Shown in pieces: positions 11,132 to 23,819 of a stretch of DNA of 64,000 nucleotides (position 1 is its first letter; each line of letters starts with the position of its first letter). The stretch spans positions 102,194 to 166,193 of the forward strand of contig NMRB01000030.1 of NCBI GenBank assembly GCA_002633025.1, in the 5' to 3' direction. Made by a program: the position numbers and the translations under genes. A model generated the notes under the pieces. It saw nothing but the letters and a program-made list of their open reading frames with translations. It was not told the origin of the DNA and searched no databases. This DNA is from Notospermus geniculatus. Its lineage: Eukaryota; Nemertea; Pilidiophora; Heteronemertea; Lineidae.

Positions 11132-13333
11132 TTGGAGCAATGACACCCTCTAAAAGCATGCAGTGCACAATGGTAGTGATGTCAGTTTCTTATATCTGTT
11201 CTTAGATGGATCAAATGAGGTGTAGATCTTACTGTTTCCCTCACAAGGATGGTGACGAACTTCAACCAATCAACCTGAACCACTACAATTGTACATTATG
11301 TACACATTACATCATGCAGAGTAAGACCCATGTTAGCATGACACAGACTGTAATGATCATTGAATCGCATACAAATGGTGCTGAACGACCAACAAAACGA
11401 GCACCAGATTTTCTTAATGTGTTAGCATTGTGAGATTTATGCTCTCTCGTTTAGCGTTTAGCGGCTAAGACTAACCAAGCGACCCTGCGATATGTCTCTT
11501 CCCAATTATGCAAATTATTAATGAGAATCGGAAGTAATGTCACGTTTGTGGTCCTGTCAGTTATTTAAAGAAACTTTCATATAAATCAGTTCTCATGTTT
11601 ATGGCCTTGGCAGAGCCACGATGGTTTGTGTCATGACACGAGGTAAATTTACCAAACGCCGTGTGCATCCCCTGTTAATCCTCAAATATCGATAAACAAT
11701 TTTTTTCTCATTTTTTTTAGATCTCCAAGCATGAAACTTTGATCCAAAAGGTTGACAACAGATGTGCGAAAGTAAATGATATTCCCCACGACATGACCAG
11801 AAACTAAACAGAAATTAATTTTTCAAGCGAAGTTTTGATGCAATTTGGGAATCCTGTTCACAAATATCTGTTCGTGTTTAGCGACACTGGCCTGTTTAGT
11901 TTCAGAGGTGTGAAGTCATTTATCAGAGATGTTGACTCATCTTGTGGCATTGGACTTGCTAATGAACCAGAAACGGGCAAACAAAAGCACTTAAAAAGGA
12001 ACCAAGGCATGTCTGAAGTTAATGTAAAGTCATGATTTTGATCTAGCGACCCCAGATACGCTCTCTCTGAATACAAGCATGGAAGTTTTTATACAAGGCT
12101 TTTTTTCGAAATTTATGCGGCCAAATGCTGCTCATAAAAGATCATAAATTTTATCAACTGCACGGAGGTATCATGGAGCAGTATCACTCTCGGTTGAGGC
12201 TGGCTACTGTCAGTACATCTTCCCACAGTTTCATCTATCTTTATTGCAAAATACTTGACGATAAAAGGAAATAAATCTCAAATAATCTTAAAATGAGACT
12301 TCCGCAATATCTGCAATTCATAAGCATGGAAGAATAATGGTCAAAGAGCATGTCTTTTTACAGTGCATGTCCACTGGCCTCTCAACTACTTTCATCTTGC
12401 TTCGTTCCACAATGTCAGAATGCCTAGTGCTGCCATCTGCTCAAAAGCTGTGGAACTGAAATGGTTGAGATCGTAAGGATCTTCAAGAGGATCATTGAAT
12501 TGAATGAACAGAGGTTTGGGAGACCATCACAGTGGGAGACAGGGACGATACTGGCAATATTTTAGAATCTTTTTAACTTCATGTTGAGGATGAAGATTTG
12601 AATGATTAATGACAGGCTATGCATATCTGATTCCTAAATGCCTTCTGCAGCCCAGATAGGGTCATGCAGCATCCTCATCCTTCCATCCACTGATAACATA
12701 TGATATATTGAGACATAATCAGACTTAATAGCCAAAAAATATTCCTCGGGCTTATCACTCTTGATAAAATTCTTTTTGGATGGTTGCTTATCGCCATGAC
12801 TACACTTAAGATAACTGTTTCGCAAATTCATGGGCACTTTGACCTTGCTGCGTACTTATGTTGATTTCTTCTGCGGTACGGAATTTTTTTAGAACCTGCC
12901 TGAACTAACAGCTCCCATCAAAAGTAAGATATCGTACCAATTACTGAGATCAATTTTTTAAAGGAATGAGCCAAGGTACCATTTCTCTGGTGCAAAACAG
13001 TAACCACCTGTTGGCTTGGTACAATAAAAACACCCTCCAGTGAATTAAACACTTTTTGTGAAAATTTCAATCGCTAAAATAGCAAGTAATTACGAGTATC
13101 GTCGTTGAGCTGATCTAATTACTGCAAAAATTAAAAGAAATTGATGAATCTAAATAACTGGAGGGGAAGTATGGTATTTTCACTGGATTTAATGGCAAGG
13201 TACAGTAAATGAGGTAAACATTGGCAATAAATACCAAGCCAGGCATTCAGGAAGTGGTGATGGGGCATAACTGAGGCACAAAAAGTTCAGCTGAATTGGT
13301 TGCACCTTTAGGACTGCTCGTGTTGGTAGATAT
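11132..13333. other. Unannotated spacer with one weak exon-like block
   Basis: No supported gene apart from the weak candidate at 11206-11317, listed separately. The remaining frames are short and lack splice context. Confidence 0.45.
11206..11317 (+). CDS. Weak candidate exon, hypothetical
   Basis: A pyrimidine-rich stretch ending TCTGTTCTTAG precedes an ATG. The frame stays open for 37 codons to a donor-like ATGCAGA|GTAAGA. The peptide has two cysteine pairs (CRSYC and CTLC), 18 residues apart. I recognise no family. Because such splice-like words arise often by chance in this composition, and no neighbouring exon was identified, this is reported only as a place to look. Confidence 0.15.
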
Positions 13334-13371
13334 GGGGAAAGAAAAGAAAGTCGGGGAAAGAAAAGAAAGTC
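13334..13371 (+). repeat. Perfect 19-bp tandem duplication
   Basis: The purine-rich unit GGGGAAAGAAAAGAAAGTC occurs twice head to tail with no mismatch, consistent with recent replication slippage. Confidence 0.9.
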
Positions 13372-15486
13372 GTGTAAATATCTCCAGGGAGTGTAAGGTG
13401 GTCGGTGTAACTCCAGAGAAAACAAACTGATTCTGATCTCCAACTTCCATCATTTACTGTCAAACTTTTTCATGGCGAGTTTTTCAAGCTTTTCATTCAT
13501 TAAGTTGAGTACGTTATCCAACCCTGGTGTGGATTCAAACCTCAGCCTGACTCAATCTTCTGCCTTACTGCCAATTCTGCCCTCCAATGGTAAAAGTCTA
13601 TATCTCCAAGTTGATCAGTGGGAGGATCCTCAATTAAAGTGACAGCTCTATTCTGTATATCAAGTACACTCTAGTATACAGTGAAGCTACTACCTCAATC
13701 AAACTTGCTCCCACTGGTGATCACTAATGGAGACACTACCTTTTCCATTGGCTTCTGTCTGCCAAAACAAGGGAAATAAGGACAACCACCACTCACCTTT
13801 CTTGATGTCTTCTCCAACCTCACAGCAATCACACCCATTCAAGGAGAATCTATCCTTGCATCTGATGATGATGATCAGTGAGTGATTCACTCCGACTAGA
13901 TCAAGTCCTTCCTTGTTATGTAACCACCGGCAGCCGATAACATCAACAATTAGACAATTACATGCATCAAGCTGCATCGTGATTACAATTTGCGGAGATA
14001 ACCCTTGCCAATCAAGTCGAATGATGCCAGTAAGGCTTTGAAGTCAATTGAGGCAATCAGAGAAACGTTATGACGGGTGTGTCATCCTTGTGATTGCTGT
14101 GGAGGATTTGGAGTCAATGTCTTTGCGCTTAGACCGACTTTTCCATCCTCATCAACAATTTACAAAGAAATCCTTATGTCTCAGTTGCCTGAATGGTAAC
14201 GTATTGGAATTCCTTGTATGGAAATCAACAAAGGTGTTGAAATCAGGACAGAAGTTCTTTGAGAATAAAGGGCCGTTTCCCTAAAGTGGTTCCGCAGGGT
14301 TTTGTAGTGAGCAGTGTGGATTTCACAGAGTAGGCTTACGGCCAGTCCTCTGATGTTTTAGCATCACATTTTGTGTGTTGTTTATCCCAATGCCTGTGAA
14401 AACCATGCACCACTCACTGTGGACTGATGGTTAAAACGATGTAATATTTTACAAACGAATCAATGGACAAGCTTCTGCATTTTGTTTCACAGAACAGGGA
14501 CTTTGCAATAATCAACTTTCTTACAAAGACACATCATTACTGACAGCAACTGCCGCGCATTTTTTCGAGATAATGTCAGTCAGTGGAAAGCAGGTCCCCA
14601 GCTTCATTCCCCGGGGGTCAAGTAGATCGAAATTTCAAGATTGCATCGATTTAAAACACAGTCAATAGTTTATTATCATGATCATCAGTGGGCAATATGG
14701 TGACATGCAAGGATCAGGGAGGATTACTCATTCTCAGTAAGAATTTATTCCACATTACTCATCTTGAGATTTTTTTGCCCCAAGGTCACAAAACGTGGAT
14801 GAGGTAAATAACGTCCCAACTGGCTGATGGGAATTTGCCTGAAGGTTTACAATGTGATGGAAATAGATCCTGGCATTTTCAAACTTGGATCAGAATTCAA
14901 ATTGGAAGATACTGGATTGTTCATTCTTCACCAAGGGGTATCACCACATGCAATTCCATTGCTTGCAGCAACGAAATGCAGGCACTGACTCATAAGTCAG
15001 CCAATCCAATACAAATTCAGCTTCAAGATTCAGCATTTCAGGGGGGATTTCACCATTTTTGCAACATTCATGAACCCACTGAATTTGACCATTGCCCAGT
15101 CCTGACTGACTTCAGCAGCAATCTCTGGATGAACTTGAGAAAGTTCAGGTGAAAACGAACACCTTTCATGCTGATCTTTCATCAACGCCAACATGAGGTC
15201 AGAGGACCCAAGCATCAGATATCACACCTGAATGTCCAAAGAATGCTAAAGATTTGAAGCCGCCAATGGGATCAAGTTACCACCAATGAAGAAACAAAAC
15301 AACTTTAAACCTCTGTTGACCAAACCAACCAAGAGGACTAGCACAATTAAGACAGTTTCACAAGGAAAGACTAGCAGAAATCAACATGTCAACTTCACTT
15401 TTGCAGCAGAGCACCACCCCAAAGAATCTTTCTAGGCCGAGTTTAACATCTTGTCATTAGCAATTGGTAATCAATCAGAAGAGCTA
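13372..15486. other. Unannotated spacer with one weak exon-like block
   Basis: No supported gene apart from the weak minus-strand candidate at 13797-13977. On the plus strand a pyrimidine tract ending CCTCACAG at 13825 and a GTGAGT at 13878 would also bound a 52-bp exon. This shows how easily such signals occur here. Confidence 0.4.
13797..13977 (-). CDS. Weak candidate exon, hypothetical Cys-rich segment
   Basis: The minus strand is open from an ATG at 13977 for 60 codons plus one base, ending at a full-consensus donor AAAG|GTGAGT at 13796. The peptide contains seven cysteines, including a GCDCC cluster near its end, and an isoleucine-rich NHSLIIIIRC stretch. I do not recognise a family. 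The upstream acceptor is poor, so it would have to be a first exon, yet no TATA-like box is obvious. Equally good opposite-strand splice words overlap it. Confidence 0.2.
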
Positions 15487-15658
15487 CAGTGCACACTCGC
15501 TCTTACGAACCTCGCTTTTAAGAAATCCCGGAAATAACGAACCCAACGTCTGGCTCCCAAAATTTCATGACGTGTGTAAATCCTCGCTATTACGAACTCC
15601 ACGTTAGTACGAACCTAACCCTCGGACCCTGAAGAATCGTAATAGCGAGGGGGGACTG
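15487..15658. mobile_element. 172-bp pogo/Tigger-like MITE (Tc1/mariner superfamily)
   Basis: The left end CAGTGCACACTCGCTCTTAC and the right end GTAATAGCGAGGGGGGACTG are inverted copies of each other with some divergence. Further in, CTCGCTATTACGAA and TCTTACGAACCTCGC motifs repeat. A TA dinucleotide flanks each side (15485-15486 and 15659-15660). CAGT ends followed by CCTCGnTnTTACGAA-like sequence and a TA target site are characteristic of pogo/Tigger elements. It carries no transposase, so it is a non-autonomous deletion derivative. Confidence 0.82.
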
Positions 15659-16914
15659 TACATTGAGAAGGAACCATTCACACCTAGATACATGTATAGT
15701 GTTCAGTTTCAAATCCGAGTGATCATGATGATACATAGAAACAGCAGAATATTGAGTGAAAACCAAACCAGACATCAAACATGAACTTACCCCTCCAGAA
15801 CATCCGAAGGGAATGCTATCTCCTTCCTCCCTGTTGCAATACGATCAAACCTTGAAGCAATCCCTCCACACAACCAATTACGCATACACCCGCCAAGGGT
15901 GTTACAGGGGTGTCTAATTGGTCCAATTAGTAGCTAATACAGCTGTTGCATGGTGTTGGTATCTCTAAGACCTCTGAACCCTGCGGCAAATTCTCCTTAG
16001 AGAAGACCCTTTAGCATGTACACCGATTCTAGAGATCATGTTTATGATTACCCTCATCAGGATTAAGGGTCTGCAGTTGCTTTCAGACTGAAAGTGATGA
16101 TCAATGCCTGACCCTGGCCACAACTGACACCCCTTGACTCCTGGCTGTCTGCCTTCTGCTCAGGGGTACAAGGACATCATATCGTTAGCATTGCTATGCC
16201 GCCTTTGAGGGTCAAATCATGGTAAGTACAGTATGGTAATCAACGGTTTGAGAGACCATGCTTGAGAAGGAGTTTGGAAAGGAAACCTTGGTGTAGCTTT
16301 TCTGTAGAGCTCTCTGCATCTTTTCAAGTTGCTTCTCAATAGCATTCTGGTCTCCCAGGAAATTTTTGGGGAAGGAACAAGTCATTCAATGTGGTCAATC
16401 AACTGAGCACGCCAAGAGAACACCAGGAGAACACACTCATTTCTTATCATCTCTCACTTGCATGGTGCGATGCACACCAAGAGACTCTAAAGCCACACAC
16501 ACTCTGCATCACACAGCAACAAAATAAGTCACAAAATATGCAAAAAGACAACAAAATATGGAGAAATAGGCAGAGCTTCTGAATTTCAACTCACCGATAA
16601 AGCTGCAGGAGCACTTTCAATTCACCTCATCCACCCAAAGAGCCTCAGTGGCATCAGTTCCCAACACAACCACCTTGTTTGTCGATGATCTGATGTTAAT
16701 TCTTGCATGTAAGGATAACTAGAGATAGTCAGGGACCATCCTTACTCGATCAACATGTAGCCTGAGGCAGAAGACCTTGCAATTACGAACCCAGGTTTCA
16801 CATGAAAGTTGCAGCGACATCCTGTGTTGTTTCTAGGCTAGATGATCACGAATGCATGGGAAATATGTACCAACTTGGACTGAAGCCAACTTTATGAGTT
16901 TCTAGCAAAACCAA
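15659..16914. other. Unannotated spacer
   Basis: No gene supported. A 17-bp palindrome CTAATTGGTCCAATTAG lies near 15916, with paired homeodomain-type TAATTG words; its role is unknown. Confidence 0.4.
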
Positions 16915-17490
16915 NNNNNNNNNNNNNNNNNNNNNNNNNNNNNNNNNNNNNNNNNNNNNNNNNNNNNNNNNNNNNNNNNNNNNNNNNNNNNNNNNNNNNN
17001 NNNNNNNNNNNNNNNNNNNNNNNNNNNNNNNNNNNNNNNNNNNNNNNNNNNNNNNNNNNNNNNNNNNNNNNNNNNNNNNNNNNNNNNNNNNNNNNNNNNN
17101 NNNNNNNNNNNNNNNNNNNNNNNNNNNNNNNNNNNNNNNNNNNNNNNNNNNNNNNNNNNNNNNNNNNNNNNNNNNNNNNNNNNNNNNNNNNNNNNNNNNN
17201 NNNNNNNNNNNNNNNNNNNNNNNNNNNNNNNNNNNNNNNNNNNNNNNNNNNNNNNNNNNNNNNNNNNNNNNNNNNNNNNNNNNNNNNNNNNNNNNNNNNN
17301 NNNNNNNNNNNNNNNNNNNNNNNNNNNNNNNNNNNNNNNNNNNNNNNNNNNNNNNNNNNNNNNNNNNNNNNNNNNNNNNNNNNNNNNNNNNNNNNNNNNN
17401 NNNNNNNNNNNNNNNNNNNNNNNNNNNNNNNNNNNNNNNNNNNNNNNNNNNNNNNNNNNNNNNNNNNNNNNNNNNNNNNNNNNNNNNNNN
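16915..17490. other. Assembly gap (576 N)
   Basis: All bases are N. The right side resumes in a run of seven C. Any open frame drawn across this gap is meaningless. Confidence 1.
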
Positions 17491-20400
17491 CCCCCCCAAA
17501 AGCATGCCCCACCCGATGACCAATATCTTAAAGTACAATCTGACTGAGTGGTCATCAATCAACTTTTCACCACTCCATAAAAATATCACTCAAAAAAAAA
17601 AGGAATGTCCACCCATGCAAGTCTAATTGGTGCTTTACACAGTGTCAAAATCGTTGTTGCACAAATAATTAATGTTTAAAGTATAACCTGATACAGTTGA
17701 TGTGGAACTCGGAGAACCTTGATATTGCTGACCCGAATAATTAAGGTTAATTATAAAAGGGAAGCATTAAAGTGGGATTTCAAATCGTAAAATCAATCAA
17801 ATTTTAAACTATTTACGATATCTATAAGTCACAGGTGAGCTTCGCTTCCATGAACAAGAATTTTTGTTGCCGATGCCTAATTATCTGAAGATAATTGGTA
17901 ACTTAAGTTACAATGTATTGGTAAACTTTGCCATTTGGTTATGTTGGTCAAAAGATTCGCTGGCCAAAGCAGCTTGGCTTGCACTGATGGTAGTGTCACA
18001 ACATGAATACCCATCTCTTCAAAGTCCTCTAACAGTGCTCAATATTTTATCAAGTTTTTATGTCATTTGATGTACTTTTAGGTGAATCAAGTTCACCATC
18101 TTCAGGGCTATGAAGCAGAAAATGAGCTCGAAGCAATGAAACTCTGCTGTGAATTGAAGATGCTGAATGCCCGAGGGCTACTCAGTGAAGCAATACAGTG
18201 AGAGACATCTGTGAACAGAGAGCAGAACTAAGCAAGAGCTACACTCGGCAGTAGCAGTTACTTATCAACAGCAGTCGTTCTGCTTTAGAATGAGAATTGA
18301 CAGTGAGATTTGCATGACTTTTTCCAGCTCCCTGAAAAAAATTGATACCAGGTTTCACATCAACCTAACTGTGGGTGGGGGTCAGGGGTGAACAAAAATT
18401 TCACAGAGTTAATCATTTTTCTACAAGTCTTGCTAGACTTTATTTAAAATTACCCAGGTTAATGCGAAAAAATATGCTGCTGACATTTTCAACCCATGTC
18501 TAATCCATCATTCCTCTTGGCTGTAAAAAATTCTTTGATGTGCGAAAAATGTGTCATTTTGTTGGGAAAACCCTTGGGTGGGGTCGGGGGTGAGACAAAA
18601 TATGGTGTGTTTAAGAGTAGTCAGGCAGGTGCACTACCGCTAGCCTCAATAAAATACAATCAAACTCCTCTTGGCGACATTCAAGCACATTTTGTAATCT
18701 GAAATCCTTTGTTTCAAGGGCTCACGAAGATTATTTCATCCTACATAAAAAATAATCGAAACGCCCTTCAGCGAATCTTTAATCGAGACTTCAATGAGTC
18801 GACAATCATGGCACTGTTTTCTCTGCTGTAGGGTAGTTTTGCCACAATGGTTTTTAATCAAAGAACAAAGGTCCGTCTTTCATCTTTCTTTTTGCCGACA
18901 TCGCCGATACATCTAGTGTATCGTTTCCTGTCAAACATATCCTAAAGTGAAACGATAATTCACCATCAAACTGTACCAAGGTTATTGTACAGGTAAGGCT
19001 TCAGTTCTAGGAAACTATAGAATGGAACGAAAGTAGCCACTTCCAAAGATAGCTGAGAGCCAAGTTGTACAAAAAATCTCACACGGAGCAGTGTCTTTTG
19101 CCTATCGGCATTGGCAATTTGTCATTGGTGACCCCCAAACATCCCCTCCTCATTTGTAACTATGTGCTTTGATAATCAATTCAATTGGTGCCGAAAGGAC
19201 CATCAAACCATGATCCAAGGATGCTTTGACAGCCACGATAGAACTGGTGGTGCCATCTGAGACTGTGGTACCACACTGCAGGTATTGCTTACGAGCAGTT
19301 CTGATGCCTGGTACACTAGAAGGTCACAATTCTGAATCAAGTTGCCTGTACAGAAGGACAACCATTCTGCTCTGTTGTCAGACATTGAATTTTAACAGTA
19401 AACGAAAGTTTAAATCAACATTTTGACAAGCGCAGACTTCTTTGTAGTCACTTTACTCTTCAGACTCATCCTGCATGGTGAAATTGAGTGTCACCATTCA
19501 CACATTTCTCCTCAATTCACCAAATGCATTGCCCCAGGAAGTTTCGCATTTGATATTCTGCCAAATGCTGCATGCAAGATCTGGAGTCATGAATACTCCT
19601 GGACTGGATGCAACTATCTTTATAGAGACGGCATCAATGTGTTTGTTTTATGGGGGGGGGGAGGGCTGCATCCCAAGGCTCAAGCTGCATTGGTGATATG
19701 ATTAAGCTAATCATTTCATATCTGATTTTTCGACAAATTATTTCAGTTAATCCTCTAGCTGAGCTGAGAAAAGTAAAGTACATTCAGTTGCTCAAAGAAC
19801 CTGGCCAAGATTTGAACCTGGAATCTAACTGCAGGCACGACTCTATATCATATCTGCCCTTGACCACAAATGTCCCCTCCCAGCTGTGTGTCACAACCGC
19901 CAATTTGAACTCCACTAAAATGAGAATGTAAATTGCAATATGATATGCATACACGCTGTAGTGTCGCATGCTACATGACAGCGTGTGCTCGTGTGTTCTC
20001 TTTCTGATTCAACACTCCATCTTAAGATTCTATAACGGGATCAAAATGTACACTATAGCCACCTCACTGCATTGTGTGCGAGGGTCCTGGGAAATTCTGG
20101 GTGGGTAGTTAGGGATGACAATCCGTGAGGGATGCATTCAGAAGAGGGTGCACAATACAACATTCATATCTCATCAGATTTGACAGATTTGGTGCTTTTG
20201 CTTCAAATTTCTATCAAGGAGTCATAAGTTTTGAATATCTGGGGATTCTGTTATGCTGGATACGTTACACTATTGGCAAGTTAAATTTTTGTATCGGAGC
20301 ACAAACTACCCCACAAAAGCTGAAACACCAAAGCACACAAAATATTCTAAGTAAATGGCCTCACCCAGAGACAAACTTGAACATTTCCTTCGAAAAATAG

Positions 20401-23400
20401 ACAGAAGATAAATCTTATCCATCCGTTGCCCACAAAATTAAAGAGTTTTCTATTAAATATTCAATTTGTGGCAAGCGTATAACATGAGCAACACTTTTTG
20501 TGCCATTTAGGAGAGTTTACGAGGTCTGTGATGCCATATTTTATGGTGTGGGAGGAGAGGCATTAAATCGCCATTAATGTCACTTGGGATGACTAAATGA
20601 TTATTGAGCTCTGTCAATAGACCAGAGTGATAAGGAGAATAGTTTTTTCTCCAGTATTGGCTGGACCAAATTACAAGTATCGTAATCAATAAATGAAGCT
20701 GCTGACAATTAATTTTCATATTGCTACAAAAATCCTGGGGTATATTTAGAACATTAACAAAGCCACATTCACCATCAGGTGACTTTGAGTGGCTGAAATT
20801 CGCAAGACTTCTGAAGCAACTCTTTTTGTCCTAATCTACAAGCAGGTCACACTGCTGAATCTTGCATTAGCATCAAGGAAATCTCATTGAATAGTCAAAA
20901 TTTCAAACAAGATGTGTAACAAGGACACAGAGCGGTTTTCTAACACAAACAACGGCCAGTTTGTCAATTACTTCTTGCAATGTAAGCTGTGCAATGCTTT
21001 GAAACTGCAGTTGTGCAACCAATTTGGGCATACAATGCTACCACTTCTCATAGCAACATCACAAACTCTAAACACCAGTAAAACGAAGTCATATCAAGCA
21101 GCTGCTTTTCTTCAAAACACACAAGTGCATTTTCTCCTGATGTGAACAGAGATCAACTGACCACGCTGCCATGCAGTGCACACGAACGAACGTGCATCAC
21201 GCACACAGCATTGATTATCAAGGTCCCATTCACGTCAACTGAACATCATCTCCCTATAAATCAACGACAGGATCAAAACACACACCTGCAGATAACGCCC
21301 AACTGGAACCCCTGACCTACCATTGTATCATCCGATGTGTCCTCTGAGAGGGTATCCTCATCCAGGCCCTGTATTCCGTCAAAATTATCCATTTATGAGT
21401 TTAGCCATAACTTGGCTTTTCACCGGTCGATAGATGCGATTTTCTTTATTGATTAATATTGGACTTTGGAGACAATACAATGCAGTGTGGTGTCGCCATC
21501 TTCAGAGACGTTGATGAATTATGGGATATTCTGAGCCATCTGTCATGATCGGGGAGCTGTCAGTCATCGGGTGGTAATTTATATGCAGAGTGGATTAGTC
21601 CTGAGAGAGAATATACAGGGTGTATCAAAGCAGAGAAGTTGGCAAGATCTTTTTCCTTATTTTGCAAAGGAGAGCTGCAAGAAATGTCAAAGAAAATTCA
21701 CTTTCCCATCATTTATTTGCTCACTTGAAATTTGTCATAACTTCTTCATTTTGTTGCTTTTTAAATAACAGTAATGTACATTTCAACTGTTCTTTCAAGT
21801 CAGACACTGAACTAGGCCTAGGCCTACTTACATGTAGTCCAAAACTATGTCCAAAGAAGAGAACTATGCCTTGCATGGAACACTTTATCAAAGAGCAAGA
21901 TTGCATGTCAGAAAAGTTTAGCTGCATCAGGATTATCCGGGAAACAAAATACCCCAGAAATAAATAGAACGCTAATCACGGAAAAAAATCACGAAAAATT
22001 TGTCCGTATTGTCCAGCAAAGGCGATCAGGGAATTTCTTAAATTACTAATGCATATAGAAGAATAGGCTGGACTGACTCATCTTTAATACTATGCAAATG
22101 AAAATTCATGTTGGATATTGGAATAACTCGCACGCCTAAACTGCCCCTTGGTCATTTGCTGCATCCCCAAGAGAATGCGATGGTCATCTTAAACTAATTT
22201 CGCCATGTCGAACAGACCTCCTGGAATTTGTGAACTGCGGCAATTAAATTGGTGAAAATTTGCCTTCTGATGTGGATTATAAAGAAAATTGTAGGTCAAG
22301 GGGTCAGTGAATTTGTGCCAATTTTGAATTCTCATCAATTCTGAAATCCTAAAATCTGTCAAACGAAGTCTGATCAAAGGATGTTGGGAATACTCAGATT
22401 ATCATTTGATAATTTGAGATTTAATTGGTTCCTGATTACAGATTCACCACCAGATGAGAGATTATGACCCTGAAAGTCAAAGGGGCTATTTTATCCAACA
22501 GACACAGCAATTGCAACTGTATCCCCAAGATATGTTTGTGGCTGGATGTAGGCTTACACGCGATGAGGATGTATTGTGCCATGCTGGGGACAGAAGCACA
22601 GACAAGGGATGGCATGAATAAAGTCTAATAAATGTTTTACTTCACTTTTGTATAGGACTCCAATGCATTTGCACAGCTGACAGGAGTAAAAGCTTTTACT
22701 ATATTTTACTTATGTCACCCGATGTAAGATGGCAAAATATCGACCTACACATCATGACACTAACTGAACCCTGTTCACTCTTTTGTGGCCTGACCAAAAA
22801 AATTCAGAGATCGCCATAAAACCTAAAGTGCTGCATCTCAAGAGTAAATGTAACTATAGAATTTAAGAAAAGCTTCAAGTGGGATGAATCTGCAAACACA
22901 AAATGGACATCTGTTTGGCCGGTGAAGATCAAAGAACCATCGTGGCGGTCTGCCATCCTCAGCAGGCAAAGAACCATTTAGGAGCATTCAAGGTCTAATT
23001 GTAACTCTTTGAGTGCACTGGGGATAATGCTTGCCAATGTCACTCAAGGAAAAGTCAGTGGATAATTTGAAAGTTCAGACCCTTGGCCACCTGTTCAGGA
23101 ACGTTCATTTGATTTGAGGTTTTGTAAGTTGTTTTGTTCGGTGGTTTTCAAGTCATTTGTTAAAGTGTGACCTCTTCTACCCGCAGGGTCATTTCAATCT
23201 CCACAAATTTCATGGCCCATGTAACACTTTTGTTAACGGTTGGCTGAAAGGCGATGGGGTTGAGGAGGCTGTTGAAATGAAACGACACAACATGCATTGA
23301 ACAGGCCACTGTCCATTCTGGATGATTGGCTCTCCTTTTTGCTGGTGGTAAGAAGTTTGAAATTGAATTGCCTTTGGCTGGAAATTGTTGAGACAATTAG

Positions 23401-23714
23401 AGCAAAGTACCCAACGTTCAGGAGATAATGAAGATGCACTAATGTCAAAATATTGATGAAGTCACGACCTTCATGGTACCTCAAGGTCAACATTACCTAA
23501 ATTACCGTTAAATTGTTCAAACAATTATCGGTCATTTCAAACTGATCTGCTATCATTATTGAGTCAGAAGTTGATTGGTAACTGATCAAAAATGCCTATA
23601 AATATCGACTTCTCCCTAATTTGACTGTTAGGTGACTCAATTCCAGCCAAGCAGGGGGAGCAAGGGGGCAAAACTTGGAGAACATGGTATATTTTTAATC
23701 AAAATTACGACTCG
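17491..23714. other. Long unannotated stretch
   Basis: No gene, SINE or inverted-repeat element could be supported over about 6.2 kb. A G-run lies near 19649-19660. A possible minus-strand B-box word (GGTTCAAATCT, near 19812-19822) occurs without a convincing A box. Sequence composition is AT-leaning and the open frames are short and overlapping. It could be intron of a gene lying outside the window. Confidence 0.4.
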
Positions 23715-23819
23715 ATTTTAGAATGCTCCTCAATGTAAAGGAGTTCCCCAAGGCTATTGTTCTCCTGTTGAGAACAATAGCCTTGAGGAACTCCTTAACG
23801 TTGAGGAGCATTCTAAAAT
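23715..23819. repeat. 105-bp near-perfect hairpin
   Basis: Two 50-bp arms (23715-23764 and 23770-23819) are complementary with only three mismatches, around a 5-nt loop CTGTT. The outer ends read ATTTTAGAATGCTCC and GGAGCATTCTAAAAT. Immediately downstream TAAATACGGGCCT is repeated directly (near 23816 and 23845). Arms this long and well matched suggest a recent inverted duplication or a young fold-back element. A transcript through it would form long double-stranded RNA. No target duplication was recognised. Confidence 0.9.

Noticed and set aside
13800-14110. Inverted similarity between GTGTGATTGCTGTGAGGTTG (minus) and TTGTGATTGCTGTGGAGGAT (plus)
   Set aside because: Only a short core matches and the flanks diverge quickly; not strong enough to call an inverted repeat.
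16846-17589. Long minus-strand open frames of 206-247 codons
   Set aside because: They run through the 576-N gap and have no real sequence content.
19795-19870. Minus-strand SINE head (GGTTCAAATCT B-box word)
   Set aside because: No convincing A box at the right spacing and no match to the SINE bodies in this window.
21614-21640. CAGGGTGTATCAAA as a mariner-type terminal repeat
   Set aside because: No inverted partner or TA-flanked second end was found.
23715-23819. microRNA precursor
   Set aside because: The arms are longer and far better matched than a typical animal pre-miRNA, with no bulges; fold-back or siRNA-type hairpin fits better.
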